Positions 26,537 to 35,050 of a stretch of 64,000 bases of DNA are shown here, one piece after another (position 1 is the first letter of the stretch; every line of letters starts with the position of its first letter). Below the pieces are notes generated by a model that was given only the letters and a program-made list of their open reading frames with translations, was not told the DNA's origin and made no database searches. Made by a program: the position numbers and the translations under genes. Origin of the DNA: JANSYL01 sp965229695 (GTDB lineage Bacteria > Pseudomonadota > Alphaproteobacteria > Rhodobacterales > Rhodobacteraceae); assembly GCA_965229695.1 (NCBI GenBank), contig OZ245921.1, forward strand, positions 3,162,001 through 3,226,000, in the 5' to 3' direction.

Positions 26537-27358
26537 ATGTTTGACGAGACGGTTCCATCGACCCCGCTTCAGCGGGTTCATGGGCGCGCCGCTGTGCAGA
26601 TGGCTGCGGGCGGGCGGTTGGTGGATTTGCATCAATCCGGTGCGGCCAAGGCGCTTTTGCCCAAGATGCATGGGCGGAGACCGGAAGTTGTGTTTCTGAA
26701 CACGGCGGGCGGGGTCACAGGTGGCGATCGGCTATCCTACTCCCTGGACCTTGGCGCGGGTGCGACCGCCGTGGGCACGACCCAGACGGCTGAGCGTGCG
26801 TATCGCAGCACCGGCGGGTTGGGCGCGGTCGAAACGCATCTTTCCCTCGGCGACGGGGCGGAACTGCATTGGCTGCCGCAAGAGGTCATCTTGTTCGAAG
26901 GCGCGGCGCTGGATCGCCGGGTGACGGTTGATATGCCAAGTTCGGCCCGACTGGTGATGCTGGAATGCGTGGTCCTGGGGCGCACGGCGATGGGTGAAAC
27001 CCTGCGCGACTTTGAATTATGCGACCAGCGGCGCGTGACGCGTGATGGCCGGCCAGCTATGATTGAGGCGATCCGACTGGGCGCGACTGACATGGTTCGG
27101 GGCGGAAGCGCGGGTTTGAACGGTGCCATTGCGCTGGCCACGCTGAGCTTGTTTGCCGGGAACGCGCCCGATGCGCTTGCGGGATTGCGCGCCGTGCTTC
27201 CAGACCCGGGCGGCCCGGTGCGCGCTGCCGCTTCCGCCTGGGATGGACGGGTGACGGCGCGATTTGCCGCCCGTGATGCCTTTGCCCTGCGCCGCGCTAT
27301 TGCCGCCGCCGTCCCGGCTTTAACCAAATCGCCGCTGCCGCGTGTTTGGCAGATTTGA
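26537..27358 (+). CDS. ureD: Urease accessory protein UreD
   Basis: A 273-residue chaperone that binds apo-urease and helps deliver nickel with UreF and UreG. Family segments include PEVVFLNTAGGVTGGDRL (about residues 55-72), AERAYRS and LPQEVILFEGAAL. I chose ATG 26537 (MFDETVPST), which matches where conservation starts; an in-frame GTG at 26465 would add 24 residues. ureA follows 22 bases later. The order ureD-A-B-C is the usual one in alphaproteobacteria. Confidence 0.93.
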   Translation: MFDETVPSTPLQRVHGRAAVQMAAGGRLVDLHQSGAAKALLPKMHGRRPEVVFLNTAGGVTGGDRLSYSLDLGAGATAVGTTQTAERAYRSTGGLGAVETHLSLGDGAELHWLPQEVILFEGAALDRRVTVDMPSSARLVMLECVVLGRTAMGETLRDFELCDQRRVTRDGRPAMIEAIRLGATDMVRGGSAGLNGAIALATLSLFAGNAPDALAGLRAVLPDPGGPVRAAASAWDGRVTARFAARDAFALRRAIAAAVPALTKSPLPRVWQI

Positions 27359-27380
27359 CCTCCAAAGGAATGTTTCGAAC

Positions 27381-27683
27381 ATGAACCTCTCCCCCCGCGA
27401 AAAAGACAAGCTTTTGATCAGCCTGGCGGCCATGGTGGCGCGCAACCGGCTGCTTCGGGGCGTGAAGCTGAACCATCCCGAGGCCATCGCGCTGATCACC
27501 GATTTTGTCGTCGAAGGCGCTCGCGATGGAAAATCGGTGGCCGAGCTGATGCAGGCGGGGGCCCATGTCGTCACTGCCGAACAATGCATGGAGGGGGTGC
27601 CCGAAATGATCCATGATGTGCAGGTCGAGGCGACCTTTCCCGACGGCACCAAACTGGTGACCGTTCACCACCCCATCCGTTAG
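27381..27683 (+). CDS. ureA: Urease subunit gamma
   Basis: A 100-residue structural subunit with the typical start MNLSPREKDKLL and end VTVHHPIR. Length equals that of other bacterial gamma subunits. ATG 27381 is preceded by AAAGGAA; an upstream in-frame codon at 27342 overlaps ureD and is not needed. With UreB and UreC it forms the (ABC)3 enzyme. Next comes a small membrane-protein gene rather than ureB directly. Confidence 0.96.
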   Translation: MNLSPREKDKLLISLAAMVARNRLLRGVKLNHPEAIALITDFVVEGARDGKSVAELMQAGAHVVTAEQCMEGVPEMIHDVQVEATFPDGTKLVTVHHPIR

Positions 27684-27698
27684 ACGGGAGGTTGTTAC

Positions 27699-27980
27699 AT
27701 GATCCTGACATTCCTGCTTGGTCTGGCCGCAGGTGCGCTGGTTCCCATCGCAGAGCCGCGCGTGCGCGCGATGGTGGAGGGGATGGCCGGGCGCAAAATT
27801 GAGATCAAGGACAGCGAATTCGATCTTCTGACCTTGCTGATCTTGATGCTGATCGCGGCGGTTCTATCGACGCTTCTGACGCATTTTGGCGGCGCGATCT
27901 CATTGATCATCGGTGCGGGGTTGGGCGTGTTTGGCAAGCGCATCCTGGCTGCATCCAAAGGAGAAAGGGGGGGCAGATGA
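27699..27980 (+). CDS. Small membrane protein between ureA and ureB
   Basis: A 93-residue protein with hydrophobic segments at about residues 2-18 and 42-78 (LLTLLILMLIAAVLSTLLTH and the following Gly-rich stretch), ending in a basic tail. The family is not recognised. GGGAGG precedes ATG 27699, and its end overlaps the ureB ATG by four bases. That fixes it as part of the urease operon. A transport or anchoring role is only inferred. Confidence 0.72.
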   Translation: MILTFLLGLAAGALVPIAEPRVRAMVEGMAGRKIEIKDSEFDLLTLLILMLIAAVLSTLLTHFGGAISLIIGAGLGVFGKRILAASKGERGGR

Positions 27981-28282
27981 TCCCTGGCGAAGTTCTGACA
28001 GCACCGGGTGACATCACCCTGAACGACGGGCGCGCGGCGGTGACCCTGACGGTTTCGAACACCGGTGACCGGCCCGTTCAGGTTGGCAGCCATTACCATT
28101 TTGCTGAAGCCAATAGCGGGCTGAGCTTTGATCGTGCCGCCGCGCGTGGCCATCGCCTCGACATCGCCGCGGGCACCGCTGTGCGGTTTGAGCCCGGCCA
28201 AACCCGCGAGGTGCAGCTTGTGCCCTTTGGCGGCGCGGGCGAGGTCTGGGGGTTTAATCAGGAGGTGATGGGCAAGTTATGA
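27977..28282 (+). CDS. ureB: Urease subunit beta
   Basis: A 101-residue structural subunit beginning MIPGEVL and containing VGSHYHFAEAN and LDIAAGTAVRFEPG, both hallmarks of UreB. Length is normal. The start overlaps the upstream membrane-protein gene and the end overlaps the next gene by four bases, so translation is coupled on both sides. Confidence 0.96.
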   Translation: MIPGEVLTAPGDITLNDGRAAVTLTVSNTGDRPVQVGSHYHFAEANSGLSFDRAAARGHRLDIAAGTAVRFEPGQTREVQLVPFGGAGEVWGFNQEVMGKL

Positions 28283-28593
28283 CACCTGTCACCCCCTTTG
28301 ATCTGCTGCGCGCCGGTTTCGAGGTGACCCGCCTGGGGGTCGAGGCCAATGCCGTCATTTGGATGCGGATGATGGGGGCGTCGGGGGCTTGGAACACGCC
28401 CTTTGACGAAAGCTACCGGATGTGGCGGGAAAAACCGCAGGCCTTTACCGAGGCCATGGGCCGTGGGCTAGAGGCCGCGATGCGGGGTGCGCCGCCCTCC
28501 GGCGTGATCTCGGCCTCGATCGCGCCGCTCAGCCGGGATGCGGCTAATAACCGGGCACGCTTGGCCGAACGCGGCGTGCGCAGGGTGGCGTGA
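28279..28593 (+). CDS. Hypothetical protein between ureB and the LprI-like gene
   Basis: A 104-residue, mostly helical protein with a Met/Trp-rich patch (AVIWMRMMGASGAW, about residues 25-38). Similar proteins in Rhodobacteraceae urease loci are, as far as I recall, annotated as antifreeze protein, which is surely only a low-complexity label. There is no signal peptide; a phasin-like helical bundle is conceivable. It overlaps ureB by four bases and its stop overlaps the next ATG. Confidence 0.65.
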   Translation: MTPVTPFDLLRAGFEVTRLGVEANAVIWMRMMGASGAWNTPFDESYRMWREKPQAFTEAMGRGLEAAMRGAPPSGVISASIAPLSRDAANNRARLAERGVRRVA

Positions 28594-28973
28594 TGCGACG
28601 GGTGGCGGCGATTTTAATCGGGCTGGTAGCAGGCACGGGCGCTGCCACGGCGCAAACCCATGGCTGGGATTGTTCGGCCTTTGACACGCTGCCGCAGCAG
28701 GGGATCAATTCTTGCCTGGCCGATGAATATCACAAGGCGGATGCGGATTTGAATGCAGCCTATCAGGCGGCCCTGGCCCATTCGACCGACGCGATGGGCG
28801 CGCTGTTGCGCGACGCGCAGCGCGCTTGGATCCCGTTTCGCGATGCCGCCTGCCAGGCCGAGGCCGAGTTTATGCGCGGCGGTTCGGGTGAGGCGATGTT
28901 ATGGTTCGGCTGCCTGGCCCGCATGACCGAGGCACGTACGGAAGAGTTGCGTATTTTTGGTGAGTTGAGGTGA
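28593..28973 (+). CDS. LprI-like (DUF1311) secreted protein
   Basis: A 126-residue protein with a clear signal peptide (cleavage likely after ATA at about residue 21) and a DUF1311/LprI-type domain: WDCSAF, QQGINSCLADEYHKADADLN, then AQRAWIPFRDAAC and a late FGCLARMTEART. The Cys positions would form two disulfides. LprI-type domains can inhibit lysozymes in some bacteria, but the function here is unknown. It is the fourth non-urease gene to appear in the operon. Confidence 0.78.
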   Translation: MRRVAAILIGLVAGTGAATAQTHGWDCSAFDTLPQQGINSCLADEYHKADADLNAAYQAALAHSTDAMGALLRDAQRAWIPFRDAACQAEAEFMRGGSGEAMLWFGCLARMTEARTEELRIFGELR

Positions 28974-29041
28974 TTGGATTTTTCCCGTCGGCATTTTCTA
29001 TCGAGCGAGTATTTCAAAGAAATTTTTGACTGGGTGATATG

Positions 29042-30316
29042 ATGACGAAACCAGAGGCCGACGCACCACCGCCTGATCTCGAAGCCGAGATCAGGGCGCA
29101 TGTGCGCGCAGCTTTGCGAGAGCTGGATATCGATTCTCGCACCCGCGACGCCGATTTGAAACAACAGATCGAAACCACGTCATTGGCGAAAGACGCGGTG
29201 ATTGAGCGCAAGGTTCTGGATGTCGAACGGGTGATCCGTGATGAGATTCAAAGCCGATATTCCGATGTGCAAAGCCGCATCAGCGGTTTGAAATCGGATT
29301 TTTCTGATCGCAGCGCCAAGGTTGATGGCCGCATCGACCATCTAGAACGGCCGTTTTGGCAGCGCGTTTTTGAGCTTCGACCGACGAACCTGATCTTCGC
29401 GGGCATCGGCGTTTTGGCCTCGACATCTTTGGTTGTGTTCTTGGTCTTTTTGTTTGCCGCCAAGATGATCGATAGCCGCGTCGACGCCTATTTCTTCGGA
29501 GAAACTGCGTTCTCCGAAGACGAGGGGCGCTTCTTCAATCGCGTTTTTGGCGCGAACACCTTCTTTTTCGAGGTCGATCAATCGCTTCTAGACAGCCTTC
29601 AGCAGGCGCGGGCGGATCAGGAATCGATCGATAGCACGCTGCTGCATATGCAGTTTTTCCTACAGGATGATTCCGGGCTTGAGCTTGAGCTTTTCCGACG
29701 CGCCTTTGAAAAACGCATCGATCTGGTGATCGAGGAAGTCCAGAAAGATCAGGCGCCTGGCCGCGAGGTCGAACTGTTTGGTCGGGCGCAGGTTTTGCGC
29801 CGATACTTTGCCGCGCTGATGCGGGAAGGGCATTTTGACGATGGATTGGATCGGTTTGAAGAGCTTGCCACCCACAGTATTGCCGATCAGATCGTCACCC
29901 AGCATGACGCCGCGCTTGGGCTGCTCGACGCGGCCATTTTCAACCTGATCCAGACCGGATCGACCGCCGATCATCCGCTTGCGACCGATTATTTGCAAAC
30001 CGCTGGCTTTAACGACGAAGATTATCGGCAAGAGGTGCAAGATGCCCATCTGATGCTGATCGGGGTCGAGGGGTATGCCATGCCCTCGGGCAACCAACCC
30101 GCTGCAGGCCAGGATTTGGGGATGTCGATTGCGGTTTGGGATGCGCAGGCGCTGACCGATAGCATAACCGCCAGCGGGACGCGCAGCTTTTCGCCCGAGT
30201 ATTTGAGCAGGCTGGAAGGTTTGGCCACCGGTCTGCGTGACAATGAAAGCTCTGACGAAGGTCGGGCCCGCTTCAACGTCCTTCTAAACGTCATCCAAAC
30301 CCTCCGCACGCCCTAA
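29042..30316 (+). CDS. Membrane-anchored coiled-coil protein inside the urease operon
   Basis: A 424-residue protein of no family I recognise. Residues 12-105 are charged and heptad-like, residues 117-141 are a strong transmembrane segment (LIFAGIGVLASTSLVVFLVF), and the rest (about 280 residues) is helical, acidic and would lie across the membrane, with no Cys. ATG 29042 follows GGG at a better distance than the ATG one codon earlier. The 68 bases before it are AT-richer than the neighbourhood. ureC starts 14 bases after its stop. Confidence 0.68.
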   Translation: MTKPEADAPPPDLEAEIRAHVRAALRELDIDSRTRDADLKQQIETTSLAKDAVIERKVLDVERVIRDEIQSRYSDVQSRISGLKSDFSDRSAKVDGRIDHLERPFWQRVFELRPTNLIFAGIGVLASTSLVVFLVFLFAAKMIDSRVDAYFFGETAFSEDEGRFFNRVFGANTFFFEVDQSLLDSLQQARADQESIDSTLLHMQFFLQDDSGLELELFRRAFEKRIDLVIEEVQKDQAPGREVELFGRAQVLRRYFAALMREGHFDDGLDRFEELATHSIADQIVTQHDAALGLLDAAIFNLIQTGSTADHPLATDYLQTAGFNDEDYRQEVQDAHLMLIGVEGYAMPSGNQPAAGQDLGMSIAVWDAQALTDSITASGTRSFSPEYLSRLEGLATGLRDNESSDEGRARFNVLLNVIQTLRTP

Positions 30317-30330
30317 GACAGGAGCCGCCC

Positions 30331-32040
30331 ATGCCGACCCAAATTCCCCGCGCCACCTATGCCGATATGTATGGCCCGACGACCGGTGATCGTGTGCGTC
30401 TGGCCGATACCGACCTGATCATCGAGGTTGAGCGCGACCTGACCACTTATGGGGAGGAGGTGAAGTTTGGCGGTGGCAAGGTGATCCGCGATGGGATGGG
30501 CCAAAGCCAGGTCACACGGGCCGAGGGCGCGGTGGATACCGTGATCACCAATGCGCTGATCGTGGATCATTCTGGCATCTACAAGGCGGATGTCGGTCTG
30601 CGCGACGGAAAAATCCACGCCATCGGCAAGGCGGGCAATCCCGACACACAGCCGGGTGTCGATATCATCATCGGCCCGGGGACAGAGGCGCTGGCGGGGG
30701 AGGGGCGCATCCTGACGGCTGGGGGCTTTGACGCGCATATCCATTTCATCTGCCCGCAACAGATCGAGGATGCGCTGCATTCCGGCGTGACCACCATGTT
30801 GGGCGGGGGCACTGGGCCCGCCCATGGCACCTTGGCCACCACCTGCACCCCCGGTGCCTGGCATATCGGGCGCATGTTGCAGGCCGTGGATGGCGTGCCG
30901 GTCAATATCGGGCTGAGTTCCAAGGGCAATGCGAGCCGCCCCGAAGCACTGGTCGAGATGGTGGAGGCCGGGGCCTGTGCGATGAAGCTGCACGAGGATT
31001 GGGGCACCACGCCTGGCGCCATCGATTGCTGCCTGTCGGTCGCGGATGACATGGATGTGCAGGTGATGATCCACACCGATACGTTGAACGAAAGCGGGTT
31101 TGTGGAAAACACGCTGAACGCCATCGGTGACCGCACCATCCATGCTTTCCACACCGAAGGGGCAGGCGGGGGCCATGCGCCAGACATCATGAAGGTCGTG
31201 GGCTATCAGAACATCCTGCCCTCCAGCACCAACCCTACGATGCCCTACACCGTGAACACGCTGGAAGAGCATCTGGATATGCTCATGGTGTGCCACCACC
31301 TGGACAAATCCATCCCCGAGGATGTGGCATTCGCCGAAAGCCGCATCCGCAAGGAAACCATCGCCGCCGAAGACATTCTGCATGATATGGGCGCGTTTTC
31401 GGTCATGGCCTCGGACAGCCAGGCCATGGGCCGCGTCGGAGAGGTCATCATCCGCACCTGGCAGACCGCCGATAAGATGAAGAAACAGCGCGGGCGGCTC
31501 AGCGATGAGGCCGGTGAAAACGACAATGCCCGCGTGAAACGCTACATCGCGAAATACACCATCAACCCCGCGATCGTACATGGGATGAGCGCCCATATCG
31601 GCTCTGTCGAGCCGGGCAAACGGGCCGATCTGGTGCTGTGGGACACGGCATTTTTTGGGGTGAAGCCGGAAATGGTGCTGGTTGGCGGGACCATTGCCTG
31701 CGCGCAAATGGGGGATCCGAATGCCTCGATCCCGACCCCGCAGCCGGTTTATTCGCGGCCCATGTTCGGGGCCTTTGGCCGGTCGCTTGAACGCTCGTCG
31801 GTCACCTTTGTCAGCCAAGCCGCGCAGGCGGCGGGGATCGGCACGAACCTCGGCCTGGCGAAAGAAACCGTTGCCGTCGAAGGCATTCGATCGGTGCAGA
31901 AATCCGACATGATCCACAACAGCGCGACGCCGCAGGTTGAGGTGCACCCCGAAACCTACGAAGTGCGCGCCGATGGCGAGCTTCTGACCTGCGAACCGGC
32001 GGCTGAGCTGCCGATGGCGCAGCGGTACTTCATGTATTGA
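30331..32040 (+). CDS. ureC: Urease subunit alpha (catalytic)
   Basis: A 569-residue nickel amidohydrolase. Active-site elements are all visible: the HxH of FDAHIHF, the carbamylated Lys in CAMKLHEDWG, His in MIHTDTLN and HAFHTEGAGGGH, the flap MVCHHLD, and the metal Asp in MASDSQAMG. Length equals the family norm. GGAG lies eight bases before the ATG. The gene is followed by a 157-base gap and two secreted-protein genes rather than ureE. Confidence 0.97.
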   Translation: MPTQIPRATYADMYGPTTGDRVRLADTDLIIEVERDLTTYGEEVKFGGGKVIRDGMGQSQVTRAEGAVDTVITNALIVDHSGIYKADVGLRDGKIHAIGKAGNPDTQPGVDIIIGPGTEALAGEGRILTAGGFDAHIHFICPQQIEDALHSGVTTMLGGGTGPAHGTLATTCTPGAWHIGRMLQAVDGVPVNIGLSSKGNASRPEALVEMVEAGACAMKLHEDWGTTPGAIDCCLSVADDMDVQVMIHTDTLNESGFVENTLNAIGDRTIHAFHTEGAGGGHAPDIMKVVGYQNILPSSTNPTMPYTVNTLEEHLDMLMVCHHLDKSIPEDVAFAESRIRKETIAAEDILHDMGAFSVMASDSQAMGRVGEVIIRTWQTADKMKKQRGRLSDEAGENDNARVKRYIAKYTINPAIVHGMSAHIGSVEPGKRADLVLWDTAFFGVKPEMVLVGGTIACAQMGDPNASIPTPQPVYSRPMFGAFGRSLERSSVTFVSQAAQAAGIGTNLGLAKETVAVEGIRSVQKSDMIHNSATPQVEVHPETYEVRADGELLTCEPAAELPMAQRYFMY

Positions 32041-32063
32041 AGCCGCGTTTGGCCGCGTCCAAG

Positions 32064-32123
32064 GCAAGGAAATCGTTGGCGGAGTGGGCTTCTAAACAAC
32101 TGAAAGTTGAAAGCTTTCCTTGC
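32064..32123. repeat. Distant inverted repeat in the ureC-downstream gap
   Basis: GCAAGGAAA at 32064-32072 and its exact complement TTTCCTTGC at 32115-32123, 42 bases apart. The 157-base gap between ureC and the next gene otherwise shows no clear terminator or promoter; AACTgaAAGTT near 32098-32108 is a second short inverted repeat between the arms. Confidence 0.3.
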
Positions 32124-32197
32124 GTCAATTGGGGTCTCGGCGCATCCTAAGCTTGGAGGGCCTTGTCCTGGGGCCGTCCGACCAAGGGGGGAAGGTG

Positions 32198-33946
32198 ATG
32201 TTTAAGCTAGATTTGCAAAGGGCCGCGATGCCCTTTGCCGCAGCTTCGCTGTTTGCGGCAGTTTTGGGATTTTCGGGCGCGGTTTTGGCGCCAAACGCGG
32301 CACAGGCCGACAATTCTTGTGTTTGGGCCTTTGACGGAGAATGTGACGATCCGACCGTGCCCGGTGCCCTGACCAGCGCCTGCTCGCCTGGCACCGATGA
32401 CGCCGATTGTGGCATCGGTGGTGGCGGTGGAGGAGGGGGAGGCGGCCTCGCCAACCCATGCCCGTTCACCAATGACGGCGATTGTGATGAACCGAACGGC
32501 CTGGGCCTCTGCGCCTGGGGCACTGATACGGCGGATTGTTCGAACCCCAACTCCAACTTTGGTTCCGGCAGCGGCTTCGCTGGCGGAGGGGGCGGAGGCG
32601 GCGGAGGTGGCCTCGCCAACCCGTGCCCGTTCACCAATGATGGCGATTGTGACGAGCCGAACGGTCTGGGCCTCTGCGCTTGGGGCACGGATACGGCGGA
32701 CTGTTCTAACCCCAATTCCAATTTCGGCTCCGGCAGCGGGTTTGCCGGTGGCGGCGGTGGCTTGGCCAACCCATGCCCGTTCACCAATGACGGCGATTGT
32801 GATGAGCCGAACGGCCTGGGTCTATGTGCCTGGGGCACGGACACGGCGGATTGCTCCAACCCGAATTCCAACTTTGGCAGCGGGTCTGGCTTTGCGGGTG
32901 GCACCTTTACCAATCCAACCCGCCCGGCGATCCCCAGCACACAGGAAGGGCGAAATATCCAGACGGCGCTGAACTATTTCGGCTTTAATGCGGGTGTGGT
33001 CGATGGACAGATCGGGGCCGGCACGCGCCGGGCGATTGAACAATTCCAAGCCTCACAAGGCTACCCTGTGAATGGCCGCAACTTCAGCCCTGATCAATCC
33101 GGCTTCCTGCTGGGCGCTTACGCCTGGGCCACCGCACAAGGCGGTGCGGCGCAGACCGGCCTGGGCGGTATCCCGCTATTGGCGGCCTATCGCACCCAGC
33201 TTCAGGGGGGCGGAACAGCCACCGGCGGCACGCTCCTGCCAACCTTGCCGCAAACCCCCGGCCCACGGCCCGGTGCACCCGGCCGCAGCGGTGGCGCGGT
33301 CGCGGGCGCTTGCCCAACGCCGCAGAACTCGGACGGGTTCGAGGTGATCTATCCCGGTTATACCAGCCAGTATTTCCTGGATACCGACGGCAGCACGGGG
33401 GAATGGACGGTCGCAACCGACGGCACCTATGCCTATGACGCGTTCTACCATCCGCTTGGGCTGTTGCTGGAAAGCTGGGATGTGAATGAGCAGCGGATTG
33501 AGGTGCCGAATACCCGCGAAACCGTGACTTATGTCGGGACACCCCAGCAGCCGCCCGCACCGGCCCCCGGTGTCACTTGGTCGGGCACGGAAACCGCAAC
33601 CTTTGGCGATGGCACCAGCGAAACCTTCCAAACGAGCGTGGAGGTGATCGCCGCACAAACCGAGATGATCGGCAATTGCAGCTATTCTTTCCTGCCGATT
33701 GTTGTGTCGCGCACGGTCGGCAGCACTGGCGATAGCTTCCTGGAATTCTTTGCCTATGTGCAGGATTTCGGGATCACGGTTTATGTGGGCTATCAGGAAG
33801 GCGCAGGCGATGTGATTGGTGATGAACCCATCGATATCCGCATTCGCGCCGATGACGGGTTCGGCCCGGCCAGCGGGGGTGGGGCGGCGACGCCCGCAGC
33901 GGTTCCAGCACCGGCACCGGCGCCCGCGCCGCAGGATAACAAATAG
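32198..33946 (+). CDS. Secreted protein with Cys-rich repeats and peptidoglycan-binding domain
   Basis: A 582-residue protein with a signal peptide (cleavage near residue 37, AAQA). There follow four Cys-rich modules of the form C-x4-DG-x-CDEP...C...GTD-x2-DC joined by poly-Gly linkers, a PG_binding_1 domain (IQTALNYFGF...DGQIGAGTRRAIEQFQ, about 255-300), a Pro/Gly linker, and a C-terminal domain of about 200 residues that also makes up most of the next gene product. The Cys modules resemble LNR/Notch-type calcium sites. GGGGGGAAGG precedes ATG 32198. It is probably periplasmic and cell-wall bound; function unknown. Confidence 0.8.
   Translation: MFKLDLQRAAMPFAAASLFAAVLGFSGAVLAPNAAQADNSCVWAFDGECDDPTVPGALTSACSPGTDDADCGIGGGGGGGGGGLANPCPFTNDGDCDEPNGLGLCAWGTDTADCSNPNSNFGSGSGFAGGGGGGGGGGLANPCPFTNDGDCDEPNGLGLCAWGTDTADCSNPNSNFGSGSGFAGGGGGLANPCPFTNDGDCDEPNGLGLCAWGTDTADCSNPNSNFGSGSGFAGGTFTNPTRPAIPSTQEGRNIQTALNYFGFNAGVVDGQIGAGTRRAIEQFQASQGYPVNGRNFSPDQSGFLLGAYAWATAQGGAAQTGLGGIPLLAAYRTQLQGGGTATGGTLLPTLPQTPGPRPGAPGRSGGAVAGACPTPQNSDGFEVIYPGYTSQYFLDTDGSTGEWTVATDGTYAYDAFYHPLGLLLESWDVNEQRIEVPNTRETVTYVGTPQQPPAPAPGVTWSGTETATFGDGTSETFQTSVEVIAAQTEMIGNCSYSFLPIVVSRTVGSTGDSFLEFFAYVQDFGITVYVGYQEGAGDVIGDEPIDIRIRADDGFGPASGGGAATPAAVPAPAPAPAPQDNK
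32447..32904 (+). repeat. Three tandem repeats encoding identical 47-residue modules
   Basis: Units start at 32447, 32612 and 32762 (165 and 150 bases apart, the difference being poly-Gly linker length). The encoded segment from LANPCPFTNDG to FGSGSGFAGG is identical in all three, but the DNA differs at more than a dozen third-codon positions between units, and at serine codons of different families in the last unit. Confidence 0.9.
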
Positions 33947-33965
33947 CGACAGGAGGCATCACGGG

Positions 33966-34670
33966 ATGTCGCATCCTTTGAAGACACGAAAAACGGCGGG
34001 GGCGCGTTTCGGCGCGCCCTTGGCCTTGGGGTTGATGACCTGCCTGTTGGCGCAGGGCGCATTGGCGCAAGCGCCAGATTGCCCAACTGGCCCGGCGATT
34101 GATGGCGTTTATGTCGGTTTTGAAGATCGCACAGTGCGCTATCAGCGGCTTAGCGATGGGACGACCTCGGAATTTGAGATGTTCGAGCGGGAAGGGGGCG
34201 GCCTGTTCCAGTTCCACACCCATCCCATCGGTCTGATCCTGGAAAGCTGGGAGGTAAGCCAGGGCCGCATCGCAACGGGTTCCCATGAAACCGTGACCTT
34301 GACCGGCACCCTGGCTGTGCCACCGGCGCCCACTCCGGGCGTAAGCTGGTCCGGGGTCGAAGAATCGCGGTTCTCCGATGGCAGCGTCACGCGCTTTTCG
34401 ACCACCGCCATCGTGCAGCAACCGCAGTCTTTTATGATCGGGGCCTGCCAATATACCGGCTTGCCCACCTTTGTGACGCGGGTTGAGGTATCGAGCTCGG
34501 ATCAAAGCGTCGATGCGGCCATGCATGTGGTCGAATTGGGCGTGACGATCTATCTGGGAACCAGCGGGTCGATGGACGACGCGGCCCAAGATTTTCCGAT
34601 TTATATCGGCGCGCGCCCTTTGGGTGAGGGGCAAACACCCGGACCATCGGGGCGTGTGGACAATAAATAG
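33966..34670 (+). CDS. Secreted paralog of the preceding protein's C-terminal domain
   Basis: A 234-residue protein with a signal peptide (cleavage after ALAQ near residue 35). The rest aligns with the last 200 residues of the upstream gene product: HP(L/I)GL(L/I)LESW(D/E)V, PGV(T/S)WSG, FxDG(T/S), MIGxCxY and the final DNK are shared. There are two Cys (CPTG and GACQY) that could pair. AGGAGG precedes ATG 33966. A rho-independent terminator follows. The domain is unknown to me. Confidence 0.78.
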   Translation: MSHPLKTRKTAGARFGAPLALGLMTCLLAQGALAQAPDCPTGPAIDGVYVGFEDRTVRYQRLSDGTTSEFEMFEREGGGLFQFHTHPIGLILESWEVSQGRIATGSHETVTLTGTLAVPPAPTPGVSWSGVEESRFSDGSVTRFSTTAIVQQPQSFMIGACQYTGLPTFVTRVEVSSSDQSVDAAMHVVELGVTIYLGTSGSMDDAAQDFPIYIGARPLGEGQTPGPSGRVDNK

Positions 34671-34709
34671 GCATTTGCGCCCGCGCTGATGCCGCCTTGC
34701 AGCACGAAG

Positions 34710-34737
34710 CCGCCGAAGTGACCCTTTCGGCGGTTTT
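34710..34737 (+). terminator. Rho-independent terminator inside the urease locus
   Basis: An 8-base perfect stem (CCGCCGAA at 34710-34717, TTCGGCGG at 34726-34733) with an 8-base loop, then TTTT. It lies 40 bases after the secreted-paralog stop and before the 73-residue gene and ureE, so the locus is split into two transcription units. Confidence 0.85.
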
Positions 34738-34818
34738 CCTTTGCCGGGGTTTCGCCCCGTAATGCTAAGCTGTCCCATAGGGAGGACCCAAACCCGAGCA
34801 GACAAAAGGGGTCCAATC

Positions 34819-35040
34819 ATGCTGATGCCAGCGAACCGAAACATCTCTCCACAATTGGGCGCGGCCTTTGATGCGCTGTTTTGCCAATTGGGTCAGGGGC
34901 TTGGCGCGAAAGACCTGCGCGGCCCCCGCTTGAGCCGTGCCGTCCATCTGGATGGCTTGCCCGACGCCGCATTACGTCAAATGGGGATTGCGCGTGCCGA
35001 TATCCCCCGTATCGTGTTCCGCGATCTCTTTGATGTGTAA
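34819..35040 (+). CDS. Small hypothetical protein before ureE
   Basis: A 73-residue protein, cytosolic by composition. Its C-terminal third (LPDAALRQMGIARADIPRIV) resembles the LxxLGLxRxDI motif that ends DUF1127-type small proteins, which bind RNA or proteins in stress and phosphate responses. AAAGGGG lies eight bases before ATG 34819. It ends 10 bases before ureE and is the first gene after the internal terminator, so it may lead the ureE-ureF transcript. Confidence 0.65.
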   Translation: MLMPANRNISPQLGAAFDALFCQLGQGLGAKDLRGPRLSRAVHLDGLPDAALRQMGIARADIPRIVFRDLFDV

Positions 35041-35050
35041 GGGCGATTTC

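Noticed and set aside
30313..32067. Long open frame antisense to ureC (over 580 codons)
   Set aside because: It mirrors the codon bias of ureC in a high-GC genome. Its translation is His/Arg-rich with no family resemblance and no start signal.
32447..32904. Tandem repeat as a CRISPR array
   Set aside because: The repeats are 150-165 bases, in frame, coding, and carry no unique spacers.
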